Positions 1-12,658 of a stretch of 64,000 nt of DNA are shown here, in pieces. Both the position numbers and the translations under genes were made by a program. The notes beneath the pieces are model-generated. The model had not been told where the DNA came from and did not search any database. It saw only the letters and a list, made by a program, of their open reading frames with translations. Position 1 is the stretch's first letter; every line of letters starts with the position of its first letter. The stretch is taken from positions 124,001-188,000 of the forward strand of contig NZ_FZPC01000004.1 of NCBI RefSeq assembly GCF_900187975.1. Direction: 5' to 3'. Origin of the DNA: Pseudomonas delhiensis. Lineage in GTDB: Bacteria > Pseudomonadota > Gammaproteobacteria > Pseudomonadales > Pseudomonadaceae.

Positions 1-535
1 ACTTGTACACCATGGCGGCGATGGTCGGCATCTTGGCGACCAGGCGGTGCGCGGAAATCTCGCGATGCTTGGGGTTATTGATGTCCAGGGAGTCGTGGTA
101 GAAGGCGGAGAGGGCGCCGATCACGCCGCACATGATGGCCATCGGGTGGGCATCGCGGCGGAAGCCGTTGAAGAAGGTCTTCAGCTGCTCGTGAACCATG
201 GTGTGGTTCTTGATGGTGCCGACGAACTGTTCCTTCTGCTCGGCGGTGGGCAGTTCGCCCTTGAGCAGCAGGTAGCAGGTCTCCAGGTAGTCGGATTTCT
301 CGGCCAGTTGCTCGATCGGATAGCCGCGGTGCAGCAGTACGCCCTTGTCGCCGTCGATATAGGTGATCTTCGACTCGCAGGAGGCGGTGGACATGAAGCC
401 AGGATCGAACGTGAAGTGGCCCGTGGAGGTCAGACCCCGCACATCCACTACATCGGGGCCCAGCGTGCCGGAGAGGACGGGCAGTTCGACGGGGGCTGCG
501 CCCTCGATGATCAACTGCGCTTTCTTGTCAGCCAT
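1..535 (-). CDS. gltA: citrate synthase GltA, N-terminal part (runs off the window start)
   Basis: Type II citrate synthase, which condenses oxaloacetate and acetyl-CoA at the entry to the TCA cycle in the cytoplasm. The reverse strand reads [12 protein letters not shown] from an ATG at 535-533, followed by the family's N-terminal beta region ([20 protein letters not shown]) and the helical part with [16 protein letters not shown]. About 178 codons are visible; the catalytic His and Asp residues lie outside the window. A strong Shine-Dalgarno AGGAGG (reverse complement of 543-548) sits 7 nt before the ATG. The gene is divergent from sdhCDAB, the usual Pseudomonas arrangement. Identification is from the recognisable GltA N-terminus and this context. 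Confidence 0.96.
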   Translation of the reverse strand, partial: MADKKAQLIIEGAAPVELPVLSGTLGPDVVDVRGLTSTGHFTFDPGFMSTASCESKITYIDGDKGVLLHRGYPIEQLAEKSDYLETCYLLLKGELPTAEQKEQFVGTIKNHTMVHEQLKTFFNGFRRDAHPMAIMCGVIGALSAFYHDSLDINNPKHREISAHRLVAKMPTIAAMVYK

Positions 536-596
536 GATTAGGCCTCCTATTAATGCTTGAAATCATCTGTACGACCCCCCACGCAGGGCCCGCACC

Positions 597-624
597 ACTA
601 TAGAGAGATAAATCCGATTGTCAA
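597..624 (-). promoter_or_regulatory. sigma70-type promoter for gltA
   Basis: On the reverse strand TTGACA (complement of 619-624) is followed after 16 bp by TATAGT (complement of 597-602). Transcription would begin near 590 and leave a leader of about 55 nt before the gltA ATG. Called by eye from consensus match and position. Confidence 0.7.
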
Positions 625-739
625 TTTGCAAGAAGTGGTGCCCGACAGCCCCTCCAACTGCCTGTTTTGGCGAAAAAAATCGCCTATTTACGCCTTTTCC
701 CGGGGTGCGGCAATAAGTCCTTAGGCGAAGGCGATTCCG

Positions 740-768
740 TTGTCATTAGGAGCCTAACTGTCTATACT
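740..768 (+). promoter_or_regulatory. sigma70-type promoter for sdhCDAB
   Basis: TTGTCA at 740-745 and TATACT at 763-768 are separated by 17 bp, close to the sigma70 consensus. The predicted start near 775 leaves a leader of about 115 nt before sdhC. The 536-891 gap thus holds two divergent promoters. It also holds a short GGCGA/TCGCC inverted repeat at 669-684 around an A-tract, whose role I cannot assign. Confidence 0.7.
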
Positions 769-891
769 CGGCGACCAGCCGCTGGGGCCCTCCAGGCCTC
801 GCTCCACAGGCGGTTGTCACTCCCGAAGGTGATGGGTACCTGACAAGTGCACCTCCCGACAACTAGCCCTGCAGTTCGAAGGGCTCTCAGT

Positions 892-1278
892 GTGAAAAAA
901 GCCGTGAATAGCAAACGACCTGTAAACCTAGACCTAAGGACCATCAAACTCCCTGTCACTGCTTACACGTCCATTCTCCACCGCATCTCTGGCGTCATCC
1001 TGTTCGTGGGCATTGCCGTGCTGCTGTTCGCGCTCGACAAGTCCCTGGCATCGGAAGACAGCTTCGAGCAGGTGAAGGCGTGTCTGGCCCATCCGTTGGC
1101 CAAGCTTGTGATCTGGGGCCTGCTCTCCGCGCTGCTGTACCACCTGGTAGCCGGCATTCGTCACCTCGTCATGGACGCAGGTATCGGCGAGACGCTGGAA
1201 GGTGGCAAGCGTGGTTCGAAAATCGTCATCGCCATTGCCGTGGTGCTGATCGTTCTGGCGGGGGTCTGGGTATGGTAA
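892..1278 (+). CDS. sdhC: succinate dehydrogenase cytochrome b556 subunit SdhC
   Basis: Membrane anchor of succinate:quinone oxidoreductase (complex II); with SdhD it holds heme b and the quinone site. A GTG start at 892 gives MKKAVNSKRPVNLDL and 128 residues, the usual Pseudomonas length. The longer in-frame ATG at 847 would add 15 residues with no family character. The conserved segment TSILHRISG is followed by three hydrophobic helices. The second helix carries YHLVAGIRH, with the His expected to ligate heme. The gene overlaps sdhD by 7 nt, so the two are translationally coupled. First gene of the sdhCDAB operon. Confidence 0.95.
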   Translation: MKKAVNSKRPVNLDLRTIKLPVTAYTSILHRISGVILFVGIAVLLFALDKSLASEDSFEQVKACLAHPLAKLVIWGLLSALLYHLVAGIRHLVMDAGIGETLEGGKRGSKIVIAIAVVLIVLAGVWVW

Positions 1279-1640
1279 CTAACGTCACTAACTTCTCGCG
1301 TTCCGGCCTCTACGACTGGATGGCCCAACGCGTTTCTGCGGTCGTTCTCGCGGCTTATGTGCTTTTCCTGCTGGGTTACCTGATCGCACACCCGAACATT
1401 TCCTACGAGGAGTGGCATGGTCTGTTCTCCCACAGCCTGATGAAGATCTTCAGTCTTCTCACGCTGGTTGCCCTGAGCGTGCACGCCTGGGTCGGCATGT
1501 GGACCATCACCACCGACTACCTGACTCAGATGGCGCTGGGCAAGCCCGCGACCATCGTGCGTTTCCTCGTCCAGGCGGTATGCGGCATGGCCATGTTCGC
1601 ATTCTTCGTCTGGGGTGTGCAGATTCTCTGGGGTAACTGA
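1272..1640 (+). CDS. sdhD: succinate dehydrogenase membrane anchor subunit SdhD
   Basis: Second membrane subunit of complex II, 122 residues. The ATG at 1272 lies inside the last codons of sdhC. The start region has the conserved SRSGLYDWMAQRVSA motif, followed by three predicted membrane helices. The second helix contains the HAWVGMW motif, which supplies the second heme b ligand region in this family, and a DY pair (TTDYLTQ) follows. A further in-frame opening upstream lies inside sdhC and is not used. The sdhA ATG follows only 3 nt after the stop. Confidence 0.95.
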   Translation: MVTNVTNFSRSGLYDWMAQRVSAVVLAAYVLFLLGYLIAHPNISYEEWHGLFSHSLMKIFSLLTLVALSVHAWVGMWTITTDYLTQMALGKPATIVRFLVQAVCGMAMFAFFVWGVQILWGN

Positions 1641-1643
1641 TCC

Positions 1644-3416
1644 ATGGCAAGCATTCGCACTCTCTCCTTCGACGCCATCATCGTTGGTGGCGGCGGCGCC
1701 GGCATGCGTGCCGCGCTGCAACTGGCCCAGGGCGGCCACAAGACCGCCGTGGTGACCAAGGTCTTCCCGACCCGCTCGCACACCGTTTCCGCCCAGGGCG
1801 GCATCACCTGCGCCATCGCCTCGGCCGACCCGAACGACGACTGGCGCTGGCACATGTACGACACCGTCAAGGGCTCCGACTACATCGGTGACCAGGACGC
1901 CATCGAATACATGTGCTCCGTCGGCCCGGAAGCCGTGTTCGAGCTGGAACACATGGGCCTGCCGTTCTCCCGTACCGAGCAGGGCCGCATCTACCAGCGT
2001 CCGTTCGGTGGCCAGTCCAAGGACTTCGGCAAGGGTGGCCAGGCCGCCCGTACCTGCGCCGCGGCCGACCGTACCGGTCACGCCCTGCTGCACACCCTGT
2101 ACCAGGCCAACCTGAAGAACGGCACCTCCTTCCTCAACGAGTGGTACGCCGTCGACCTGGTGAAGAACCAGGACGGCCACGTGGTCGGCATCATCGCCAT
2201 CGACATCGAGAGCGGCGACACCATTTATATCCGCTCCAAGGCCGTGGTCCTGGCCACCGGCGGTGCGGGCCGCATCTACGCCTCCACCACCAACGCCCTG
2301 ATCAACACCGGCGACGGCGTGGGCATGGCCCTGCGCGCCGGCGTACCGGTGCAGGACATCGAGATGTGGCAGTTCCACCCGACCGGCATCGCCGGCGCCG
2401 GTGTACTGGTCACCGAAGGTTGCCGTGGTGAAGGCGGCTACCTGATCAACGCCCATGGCGAGCGCTTCATGGAGCGTTACGCGCCGAACGCCAAGGACCT
2501 GGCCGGCCGCGACGTGGTCGCACGCTCCATGGTCAAGGAAGTGATCGCCGGCAACGGCGTGGGCCCGAACAAGGACCACGTGCTGCTGAAGCTCGACCAC
2601 CTCGGCGAGGAAGTCCTGCACAGCCGCCTGCCCGGCATCTGCGAACTGTCCAAGACCTTCGCCCACGTCGACCCGGTGGTCGCGCCCATCCCGGTCATCC
2701 CGACCTGCCACTACATGATGGGCGGCGTCGCCACCAACATCCATGGCCAGGCCCTGACCATGGACGCCAACGGCAACGACCAGATCGTCGAAGGCCTGTT
2801 CGCGGTCGGCGAAGTCGCCTGCGTATCGGTGCACGGCGCCAACCGCCTGGGCGGCAACTCGCTGCTCGACCTGGTGGTCTTCGGCCGCGCCACCGGCCTG
2901 CACCTGGAAAAGGCCCTGAAAGAGGGCATCGAGCACCGCGGCGCCTCCGAGTCCGACCTGGAAGCCTCCTTCAAGCGCCTGAACGGCGTGAACGAGCGCA
3001 CCAGCGGCGAAGAAGTCGCCCCGCTCAAGCGCGAACTGCAGCAGTGCATGCAGAACTACTTCGGTGTATTCCGTACCGGCGAATACATGCAGAAGGGTAT
3101 CGCCCAACTGGCTGACCTGCGCGATCGCATCGCCAACGTCAAGATCAACGACAAGAGCCAGGCTTTCAACACCGCGCGCATCGAAGCGCTGGAACTGCAG
3201 AACCTCCTCGAGGTGGCCGAAGCCACCGCCATCGCGGCCGAAAACCGCAAAGAGTCCCGCGGCGCCCATGCCCGCGAAGACTTCGAGGAGCGCGACGACG
3301 AGAACTGGCTGTGCCACACCCTGTACTTCCCGGGTGAGAAGCGCGTTGCCAAGCGTGCCGTCAACTTCGCGCCGAAGACCGTTCCGGCATTCGAACCCAA
3401 GGTTCGTACTTACTAA
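1644..3416 (+). CDS. sdhA: succinate dehydrogenase flavoprotein subunit SdhA
   Basis: Catalytic flavoprotein of complex II, oxidising succinate to fumarate; 590 residues, the normal family length. The dinucleotide-binding motif GGGGAG lies at residues 15-20. [10 protein letters not shown] follows, with His46 as the expected covalent 8-alpha-FAD attachment site. The substrate region includes [21 protein letters not shown] and PTCHYMMGG, and the C-terminal helical domain ends in the typical [11 protein letters not shown]. Fourth-position codons and base use match the neighbours. Lies within the sdhCDAB operon, 3 nt after sdhD and 11 nt before sdhB. Confidence 0.98.
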   Translation: MASIRTLSFDAIIVGGGGAGMRAALQLAQGGHKTAVVTKVFPTRSHTVSAQGGITCAIASADPNDDWRWHMYDTVKGSDYIGDQDAIEYMCSVGPEAVFELEHMGLPFSRTEQGRIYQRPFGGQSKDFGKGGQAARTCAAADRTGHALLHTLYQANLKNGTSFLNEWYAVDLVKNQDGHVVGIIAIDIESGDTIYIRSKAVVLATGGAGRIYASTTNALINTGDGVGMALRAGVPVQDIEMWQFHPTGIAGAGVLVTEGCRGEGGYLINAHGERFMERYAPNAKDLAGRDVVARSMVKEVIAGNGVGPNKDHVLLKLDHLGEEVLHSRLPGICELSKTFAHVDPVVAPIPVIPTCHYMMGGVATNIHGQALTMDANGNDQIVEGLFAVGEVACVSVHGANRLGGNSLLDLVVFGRATGLHLEKALKEGIEHRGASESDLEASFKRLNGVNERTSGEEVAPLKRELQQCMQNYFGVFRTGEYMQKGIAQLADLRDRIANVKINDKSQAFNTARIEALELQNLLEVAEATAIAAENRKESRGAHAREDFEERDDENWLCHTLYFPGEKRVAKRAVNFAPKTVPAFEPKVRTY

Positions 3417-3427
3417 GGGTGCCCGTC

Positions 3428-4135
3428 ATGTTGAAAGTAAGTGTTTACCGCTACAACCCGGAGAAGGACGCTGCACCGTACATGCAGGACTTCGACGTCG
3501 ATACCCAGGGCAAGGACGTGATGGTCCTGGACGTGCTGGCGCTGATCAAGGAACAGGACGAGGGCTTCTCCTACCGTCGTTCCTGCCGCGAGGGCGTCTG
3601 CGGCTCCGACGGCATGAACATCAACGGCAAGAACGGCCTGGCCTGCATCACTCCGCTGTCGGCCGCCGGCCTGAAGGGCGGCAAGCTGGTGCTGCGCCCG
3701 CTGCCGGGCCTGCCGGTGATCCGTGACCTGGTCGTCGATATGCGCATCTTCTACAAGCAGTACGAGAGCGTTAAGCCGTACCTGCAGAACAAGTATGCCG
3801 CGCCGGCGATCGAACGCCTGCAGAGCCCCGAAGAGCGCGAAAAGCTGGACGGTCTGTACGAGTGCATCCTGTGCGCCTGCTGCTCGACCTCCTGCCCGTC
3901 GTTCTGGTGGAACCCGGACAAGTTCCTCGGCCCCGCCGCGCTGCTGCAGGCCTATCGTTTCCTGGCCGACAGCCGTGACACGGAAACCCAGGCTCGCCTG
4001 GCCAGCCTGGACGATCCGTTCAGCGTGTTCCGTTGCCGTGGAATCATGAACTGCGTGAATGTCTGCCCGAAAGGCCTGAACCCGACCAAGGCCATCGGTC
4101 ACATTCGCAACATGCTGCTGCAGAGCGGGACCTGA
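3428..4135 (+). CDS. sdhB: succinate dehydrogenase iron-sulfur subunit SdhB
   Basis: Electron-transfer subunit of complex II, 235 residues. Cys53, Cys58 and Cys73 (SCREGVCGSDG...LAC) bind the [2Fe-2S] cluster. The C-terminal domain has CILCACCSTSCP and CRGIMNCVNVCPKGLNP for the [4Fe-4S] and [3Fe-4S] clusters. I chose the ATG at 3428 (MLKVSVYRYNPEKD), preceded by AAGGGT; a GTG three codons earlier is open but adds nothing conserved. Ends the sdh operon; a 251-nt gap separates it from sucA. Confidence 0.97.
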   Translation: MLKVSVYRYNPEKDAAPYMQDFDVDTQGKDVMVLDVLALIKEQDEGFSYRRSCREGVCGSDGMNINGKNGLACITPLSAAGLKGGKLVLRPLPGLPVIRDLVVDMRIFYKQYESVKPYLQNKYAAPAIERLQSPEEREKLDGLYECILCACCSTSCPSFWWNPDKFLGPAALLQAYRFLADSRDTETQARLASLDDPFSVFRCRGIMNCVNVCPKGLNPTKAIGHIRNMLLQSGT

Positions 4136-4169
4136 TCCCACTCGCTGCCGCATGAGGCAAGAGCAATAC

Positions 4170-4201
4170 CCGTACCGCCGGAACATTGTCCGGCGGTACG
4201 G
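4170..4201 (+). other. 12-bp perfect hairpin between sdhB and sucA
   Basis: CCGTACCGCCGG at 4170-4181 pairs perfectly with CCGGCGGTACGG at 4190-4201 around the loop AACATTGT. No U-tract follows, so it is not a classical intrinsic terminator. It may be an mRNA stabiliser or processing element between sdhB and sucA, or a Rho-linked attenuator. A TATATAT run at 4250-4256 is the only promoter-like sequence in the same gap. Confidence 0.6.
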
Positions 4202-4386
4202 TTGCAACGGGCCCCAGCCCACAAAGCCGGGGTTCTGACTCTGAAAACGTATATATGACCAGCAGGGGCATCCGGGCTGGTACCCGGACTATCTGCGGGA
4301 ACCTTTTGTGGCTACCAGTCGCTGCACAGGGCTGGGTCCCCCGAGAGTTCCATCAGGTGGAGTCCCCTTACCGAGGGTGACCAAGC

Positions 4387-7218
4387 ATGCACGAAAGCGT
4401 AATGCAGCGGATGTGGAACAGTGCCCATCTATCCGGTGGGAACGCTGCCTACGTCGAAGAGCTCTACGAGCTCTACCTGCACGACCCGAACGCTGTGCCA
4501 GAAGAGTGGCGCACGTACTTCCAGAAGCTCCCTGCCGACGGCAATCCCGCCCCCGACGTCTCGCATTCCTCCATCCGTGATCATTTCGTGCTCCTGGCCA
4601 AGAACCAGCGCCGCGCCGCGCCTGTTTCCGCCGGCAGCGTCAGCACCGAGCACGAGAAGAAGCAGGTCGAAGTCCTGCGCCTGATCCTGGCGTACCGGCT
4701 GCGTGGACATCAGGCCGCGAAGCTCGATCCGCTGGGTCTCTGGGTGCGTACCGCGCCTTCGGACCTGTCGCTGGATCACTACGGGCTGACCGCCGCTGAC
4801 CTCGACACCACCTTCCGCACCGGTGAGCTCTACATCGGCAAGGAAGAGGCCACCCTGCGTGAAATCCTCGATGCGCTGAAGCAGACCTACTGCAGCACCA
4901 TCGGCGCGGAGTTCATGCACATCGTCGATTCCGAGCAGCGCCACTGGTTCGCCCAGCGCCTGGAAAGCGTGCGCGGCCGTCCGGCGTATTCCGCCGATGC
5001 CCGCGCCCACCTGCTCGAACGCCTGACGGCGGCCGAGGGCCTGGAGAAGTACCTGGGCACCAAGTACCCGGGCACCAAGCGTTTCGGTCTTGAAGGCGGC
5101 GAAAGCCTGATTCCGATGGTCGACGAGATCATCCAGCGCTCCGGCTCCTACGGCGTCAAGGAAATCGTCATCGGCATGGCCCACCGCGGCCGCCTGAACG
5201 TCCTGGTCAACACCCTCGGCAAGAACCCGCGCGACCTCTTCGACGAGTTCGAGGGCAAGAAGCTGGTCGAGCTGGGCTCGGGCGACGTGAAGTACCACCA
5301 GGGCTTCTCTTCCAACGTCATGACCAGCGGCGGCGAAGTCCACCTGGCGCTGGCCTTCAACCCCTCGCACCTGGAGATCGTCTCCCCGGTGGTCGAGGGC
5401 TCGGTACGCGCCCGCCAGGACCGTCGCAAGGACGGCAACGGCGACAAGGTGGTACCGATTTCCATCCACGGCGACGCCGCCTTCGCGGGGCAGGGCGTGG
5501 TCATGGAAACCTTCCAGATGTCCCAGACCCGTGCCTACAAGACCGGCGGCACCATCCACATCGTGATCAACAACCAGGTCGGCTTCACCACCAGCCGCCA
5601 GGACGACGCGCGCTCCACCGAGTACGCGACCGACGTTGCCAAGATGATCCAGGCGCCGATCTTCCACGTGAACGGCGACGACCCGGAAGCGGTGCTGTTC
5701 GTCACCCAGCTGGCCGTCGACTACCGCATGCAGTTCAAGCGTGACGTGGTCATCGACCTGGTCTGCTACCGCCGCCGCGGCCACAACGAGGCCGACGAGC
5801 CCAGCGGCACCCAGCCGCTGATGTACCAGCAGATCGCCAAGCAGCGCACCACCCGCGACCTGTATGCCGACGCGCTGATCGCGGCCGGCGTGCAGACCGC
5901 CGAGCAGGCCCAGGAAAAGGTCGACGAATACCGCGACGCCCTGGACAACGGCCAGCACGTGGTGAAGAGCCTGGTCAAGGAGCCGAACAAGGAGCTCTTC
6001 GTCGACTGGCGTCCGTACCTGGGCCACGCCTGGACCGCGCGTCACGACACCCGCTTCGACCTGAAGACCCTGCAGGAGCTGTCCAGCAAGCTGCTGGAGA
6101 CCCCGGACGGTTTCGTCATGCAGCGCCAGGTGCAGAAGATCTACGAAGACCGCGCCAAGATGGCCGCCGGCGGCATGCCGATCAACTGGGGCTTCGCCGA
6201 GAACCTGGCCTACGCCACCCTGCTGTTCGAAGGCCACCCGGTGCGCATGACCGGCCAGGACGTCGGCCGCGGCACCTTCTCGCACCGCCACGCGGCGCTG
6301 CACAACCAGAAGGACGACTCGGTCTACATCCCCCTGGCCCACCTGTTCGACGGCCAGCCGCGCGTCAGCCTGTACGACTCCTACCTCTCGGAAGAGGCGG
6401 TTCTGGCGTTCGAATACGGCTACGCCACCACCATGCCGAACGCGCTGGTGATCTGGGAAGCCCAGTTCGGTGACTTCGCCAACGGTGCGCAAGTGGTGAT
6501 CGACCAGTTCATCACCAGCGGCGAGACCAAGTGGCAGCGCCTGTGCGGCCTGACCATGCTGCTGCCGCATGGCTACGAAGGCCAGGGCCCGGAGCACTCC
6601 TCCGCGCGTCTGGAGCGTTACCTGCAGCTGTGCGCCGAGCAGAACATCCAGGTCTGCGTGCCGACCACCCCGGCGCAGGTCTACCACATGCTGCGCCGCC
6701 AGGTGATCCGTCCGCTGCGCAAGCCGCTGATCGTCATGACGCCGAAGTCGCTGCTGCGCCACAAGCTGGCCATCTCGACCCTGGAAGACCTGGCCAACGG
6801 CTCGTTCCAGACCGTCATCGACGAGATCGACAGCCTGGATCCGAAGAAGGTCGACCGCATCGTCCTGTGCAGCGGCAAGGTCTACTACGACCTGCTGGAG
6901 AAGCGCCGTGCCGAAGGCCGCGAGAACATCGCGATCATCCGCCTGGAACAGCTGTACCCGTTCCCGGAAGACGACCTGGCCGAGGTCCTGTCCAAGTACA
7001 AGAACCTCAAGCACGTCGTCTGGTGCCAGGAAGAGCCGATGAACCAGGGGGCCTGGTACTGCTCGCAGCACCACATGCGCCGTGTCATCGCCGCGCACAA
7101 GAAGGGCCTCAACCTGGAATACGCCGGCCGCGACGGCTCGGCCGCCCCGGCTTGCGGCTACGCTTCGATGCACGCCGAGCAGCAGGAAAAACTGCTGCAA
7201 GACGCCTTCACCGTTTAA
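4387..7218 (+). CDS. sucA: 2-oxoglutarate dehydrogenase E1 component SucA
   Basis: Thiamine diphosphate-dependent E1 of the 2-oxoglutarate dehydrogenase complex, which decarboxylates 2-oxoglutarate and succinylates the lipoyl arm of SucB. 943 residues, the normal length. The N-terminal SucB-contact segment (MWNSAHLSGGNAAYVEELYE) is present. Then come GMAHRGRLNVL, the ThDP/Mg motif beginning NGDDPEA and ending in YRRRGHNEADEP, and the transketolase-like pyrimidine domain with GQDVGRGTFSHRHA. ATG at 4387 is preceded by GAGGGTGA. Followed by sucB after 42 nt. Confidence 0.98.
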   Translation: MHESVMQRMWNSAHLSGGNAAYVEELYELYLHDPNAVPEEWRTYFQKLPADGNPAPDVSHSSIRDHFVLLAKNQRRAAPVSAGSVSTEHEKKQVEVLRLILAYRLRGHQAAKLDPLGLWVRTAPSDLSLDHYGLTAADLDTTFRTGELYIGKEEATLREILDALKQTYCSTIGAEFMHIVDSEQRHWFAQRLESVRGRPAYSADARAHLLERLTAAEGLEKYLGTKYPGTKRFGLEGGESLIPMVDEIIQRSGSYGVKEIVIGMAHRGRLNVLVNTLGKNPRDLFDEFEGKKLVELGSGDVKYHQGFSSNVMTSGGEVHLALAFNPSHLEIVSPVVEGSVRARQDRRKDGNGDKVVPISIHGDAAFAGQGVVMETFQMSQTRAYKTGGTIHIVINNQVGFTTSRQDDARSTEYATDVAKMIQAPIFHVNGDDPEAVLFVTQLAVDYRMQFKRDVVIDLVCYRRRGHNEADEPSGTQPLMYQQIAKQRTTRDLYADALIAAGVQTAEQAQEKVDEYRDALDNGQHVVKSLVKEPNKELFVDWRPYLGHAWTARHDTRFDLKTLQELSSKLLETPDGFVMQRQVQKIYEDRAKMAAGGMPINWGFAENLAYATLLFEGHPVRMTGQDVGRGTFSHRHAALHNQKDDSVYIPLAHLFDGQPRVSLYDSYLSEEAVLAFEYGYATTMPNALVIWEAQFGDFANGAQVVIDQFITSGETKWQRLCGLTMLLPHGYEGQGPEHSSARLERYLQLCAEQNIQVCVPTTPAQVYHMLRRQVIRPLRKPLIVMTPKSLLRHKLAISTLEDLANGSFQTVIDEIDSLDPKKVDRIVLCSGKVYYDLLEKRRAEGRENIAIIRLEQLYPFPEDDLAEVLSKYKNLKHVVWCQEEPMNQGAWYCSQHHMRRVIAAHKKGLNLEYAGRDGSAAPACGYASMHAEQQEKLLQDAFTV

Positions 7219-7260
7219 CGCCAACGCGCAGTAGATACCGAATTTAAGGAAACACACACA

Positions 7261-8490
7261 ATGGCTATCGAAATCAAAGCCCCAACCTTCCCGGAATCGG
7301 TCGCCGACGGCACCGTCGCCACCTGGCACAAGAAGGTCGGTGAAGCCGTCAAGCGTGACGAACTGATCGTCGACATCGAGACCGACAAGGTGGTCATCGA
7401 GGTGCTGGCCGAGGCCGACGGCGTACTGGCCGAGATCATCAAGAACGAAGGCGACACCGTCCTCTCCAACGAACTGCTCGGCAAGCTGAGCGAGGGCGGC
7501 GCCGCGGCCGCCGCCCCGGCCGCCGCCGCTCCGGCTGCTGCCCCGGCTGCCGCTGCCGCTCCGGCCGCCGCCGGCGAAGACGCCATCCTCTCGCCGGCCG
7601 CGCGCAAGCTGGCCGAAGAGAACGGCATCGACCCGAACAGCATCGCCGGCACCGGCAAGGGCGGTCGCGTGACCAAGGAAGACGTGGTCGCCGCCGTCGA
7701 GGCCAAGAAGAACGCCCCGGCTGCCGCTCCGGCCGCCGCCAAGCCGGCCGCTCCGGCCGCCGAGGCCCCGGTGTTCGCCGCCGGCGATCGCGTCGAGAAG
7801 CGCGTGCCGATGACCCGCCTGCGCGCCAAGGTCGCCGAGCGCCTGGTCGAAGCCCAGTCCTCCATGGCCATGCTGACTACCTTCAACGAAGTCAACATGA
7901 AGCCGATCATGGACCTGCGCAACAAGTACAAGGACCTGTTCGAGAAGAAGCACAACGGCGTGCGCCTGGGCTTCATGTCCTTCTTCGTCAAGGCCGCCAC
8001 CGAAGCCCTGAAGCGCTTCCCCGGCGTCAACGCCTCGATCGACGGCAACGACATCGTCTACCACGGCTACCAGGACATCGGTGTCGCCGTGTCCAGCGAC
8101 CGCGGCCTGGTGGTACCGGTACTGCGTAACGCCGAGTTCATGAGCCTGGCCGAGATCGAGAACGGCATCGCCACCTTCGGCAAGAAGGCCAAGGACGGCA
8201 AGCTGTCCATCGAAGACATGACCGGTGGTACTTTCACCATTTCCAACGGTGGCGTATTCGGTTCTCTGCTGTCGACGCCGATCGTCAACCCGCCGCAGAC
8301 CGCCATCCTCGGCATGCACAAGATCCAGGAACGCCCGATGGCCGTTAACGGCCAGGTGGTGATCCTGCCGATGATGTACCTGGCGCTGTCCTACGACCAC
8401 CGCATGATCGACGGCAAGGAAGCGGTGAGCTTCCTGGTCGCCATGAAGGACCTGCTGGAAGACCCGGCTCGTCTGCTGCTGGACGTCTGA
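7261..8490 (+). CDS. sucB: 2-oxoglutarate dehydrogenase E2 (dihydrolipoyl succinyltransferase) SucB
   Basis: Core E2 of the 2-oxoglutarate dehydrogenase complex, 409 residues. The single lipoyl domain has [10 protein letters not shown], with Lys43 as the lipoylation site. Ala/Pro-rich linkers (about 80-105 and 145-170) flank the peripheral-subunit-binding domain ([15 protein letters not shown]). The C-terminal acyltransferase domain carries the catalytic YDHRMIDG motif. The strong alanine/proline bias of the linkers is normal for flexible E2 arms. Start is ATG 7261 after AAGGAAACACACACA. Confidence 0.98.
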   Translation: MAIEIKAPTFPESVADGTVATWHKKVGEAVKRDELIVDIETDKVVIEVLAEADGVLAEIIKNEGDTVLSNELLGKLSEGGAAAAAPAAAAPAAAPAAAAAPAAAGEDAILSPAARKLAEENGIDPNSIAGTGKGGRVTKEDVVAAVEAKKNAPAAAPAAAKPAAPAAEAPVFAAGDRVEKRVPMTRLRAKVAERLVEAQSSMAMLTTFNEVNMKPIMDLRNKYKDLFEKKHNGVRLGFMSFFVKAATEALKRFPGVNASIDGNDIVYHGYQDIGVAVSSDRGLVVPVLRNAEFMSLAEIENGIATFGKKAKDGKLSIEDMTGGTFTISNGGVFGSLLSTPIVNPPQTAILGMHKIQERPMAVNGQVVILPMMYLALSYDHRMIDGKEAVSFLVAMKDLLEDPARLLLDV

Positions 8491-8523
8491 TTCGTCATTT
8501 CACCCGACGGCCCCGTACTACAC

Positions 8524-8545
8524 GACGGCCCCGCAAGGGGCCGTC
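8524..8545 (+). other. GCAA-loop hairpin between sucB and lpd
   Basis: GACGGCCCC at 8524-8532 pairs with GGGGCCGTC at 8537-8545 around a GCAA tetraloop. A second copy of the left arm, GACGGCCCC, occurs at about 8507-8515, so an alternative pairing is possible. No U-tract follows. Likely an intercistronic stability or attenuation element of the suc operon. Confidence 0.6.
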
Positions 8546-8568
8546 CGCTTCACCGGAATAAGGATTGA

Positions 8569-10008
<1,440 letters not shown>

Positions 10009-10074
10009 GGCGGTAGGACCACGGCGGGGCAGGGCGGCAGTCATTCGCGAGGGGCTGCCACGACCATCCCGCCG

Positions 10075-10100
10075 GACTCCCGCCCGCAAGGGCGGGAGTC
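10075..10100 (+). other. GCAA-loop hairpin between lpd and sucC
   Basis: GACTCCCGCCC at 10075-10085 pairs perfectly with GGGCGGGAGTC at 10090-10100 around GCAA. No U-run follows. It lies in a 162-nt gap and resembles the hairpin before lpd in loop and lack of a U-tract, which suggests an intercistronic RNA element rather than a full stop of transcription. Confidence 0.6.
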
Positions 10101-10170
10101 ACAGGTGGTGCGGCGCCACGAGCGCTGCGCCGAATGCGCAATACCCAAGACGAAAAAACGGTAGACAAGC

Positions 10171-12218
<2,048 letters not shown>

Positions 12219-12243
12219 GCGTTTCGCTTACCTGAGCGTCCGC

Positions 12244-12269
12244 GAGAGGCCACCTTCGGGTGGCCTCTT
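12244..12269 (+). terminator. intrinsic terminator after sucD
   Basis: A ten to eleven base-pair stem (GAGAGGCCACC against GGTGGCCTCTT) closes on a UUCG tetraloop. The U-tract is weak (CTTGC), but the hairpin is very stable and lies 25 nt after the sucD stop. Confidence 0.75.
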
Positions 12270-12658
12270 GCATTGCCGCCTCGTCGCAAGAAGTGTCGTT
12301 CATGCGACACGCCCTTTCATCCCGCGGACGAGCTGACGTATGTCAGTGCAGTTCATCGGGATAGATCGTTAGGCTAGCAACTATCTCCAGCGTTGCGTTC
12401 CCCACAAGGGAAGGCGCGCTGACCGCCAACTCCTACCCGGAGCGGCGGTGATTCCTGACCGTCAAGGATGGCGGGACAACCAGAATGCAGGAGCAACCGG
12501 GCCACGAGCTCATGGAAAACCTCTGCTATCGGACTACCAAGAACAATCTCCCGTACAGGTATGAACGCAGGCATCCCCGATGCGGCTGCGCCGTGCCCGT
12601 TCGGCCGTTGTGCCCTGGCAGGCCACGAAACCGTTTCAGCACTGTGGTATTCCCCTGA
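12270..12658. other. gap between the sucD terminator and the BraB-type carrier gene
   Basis: About 390 bases with no convincing gene. The only clear structure is the palindrome CTGAC-GTAT-GTCAG at 12333-12346, a possible operator. I see no good promoter by eye. No clear Shine-Dalgarno precedes the carrier start at 12659 (TATTCCCCTGAATG), so that start is less certain than others. Confidence 0.4.

Noticed and set aside
4429-8400. A 1323-codon minus-strand frame opposite sucA and sucB
   Set aside because: Shadow of high-G+C coding sequence; both sucA and sucB are unmistakable on the plus strand.
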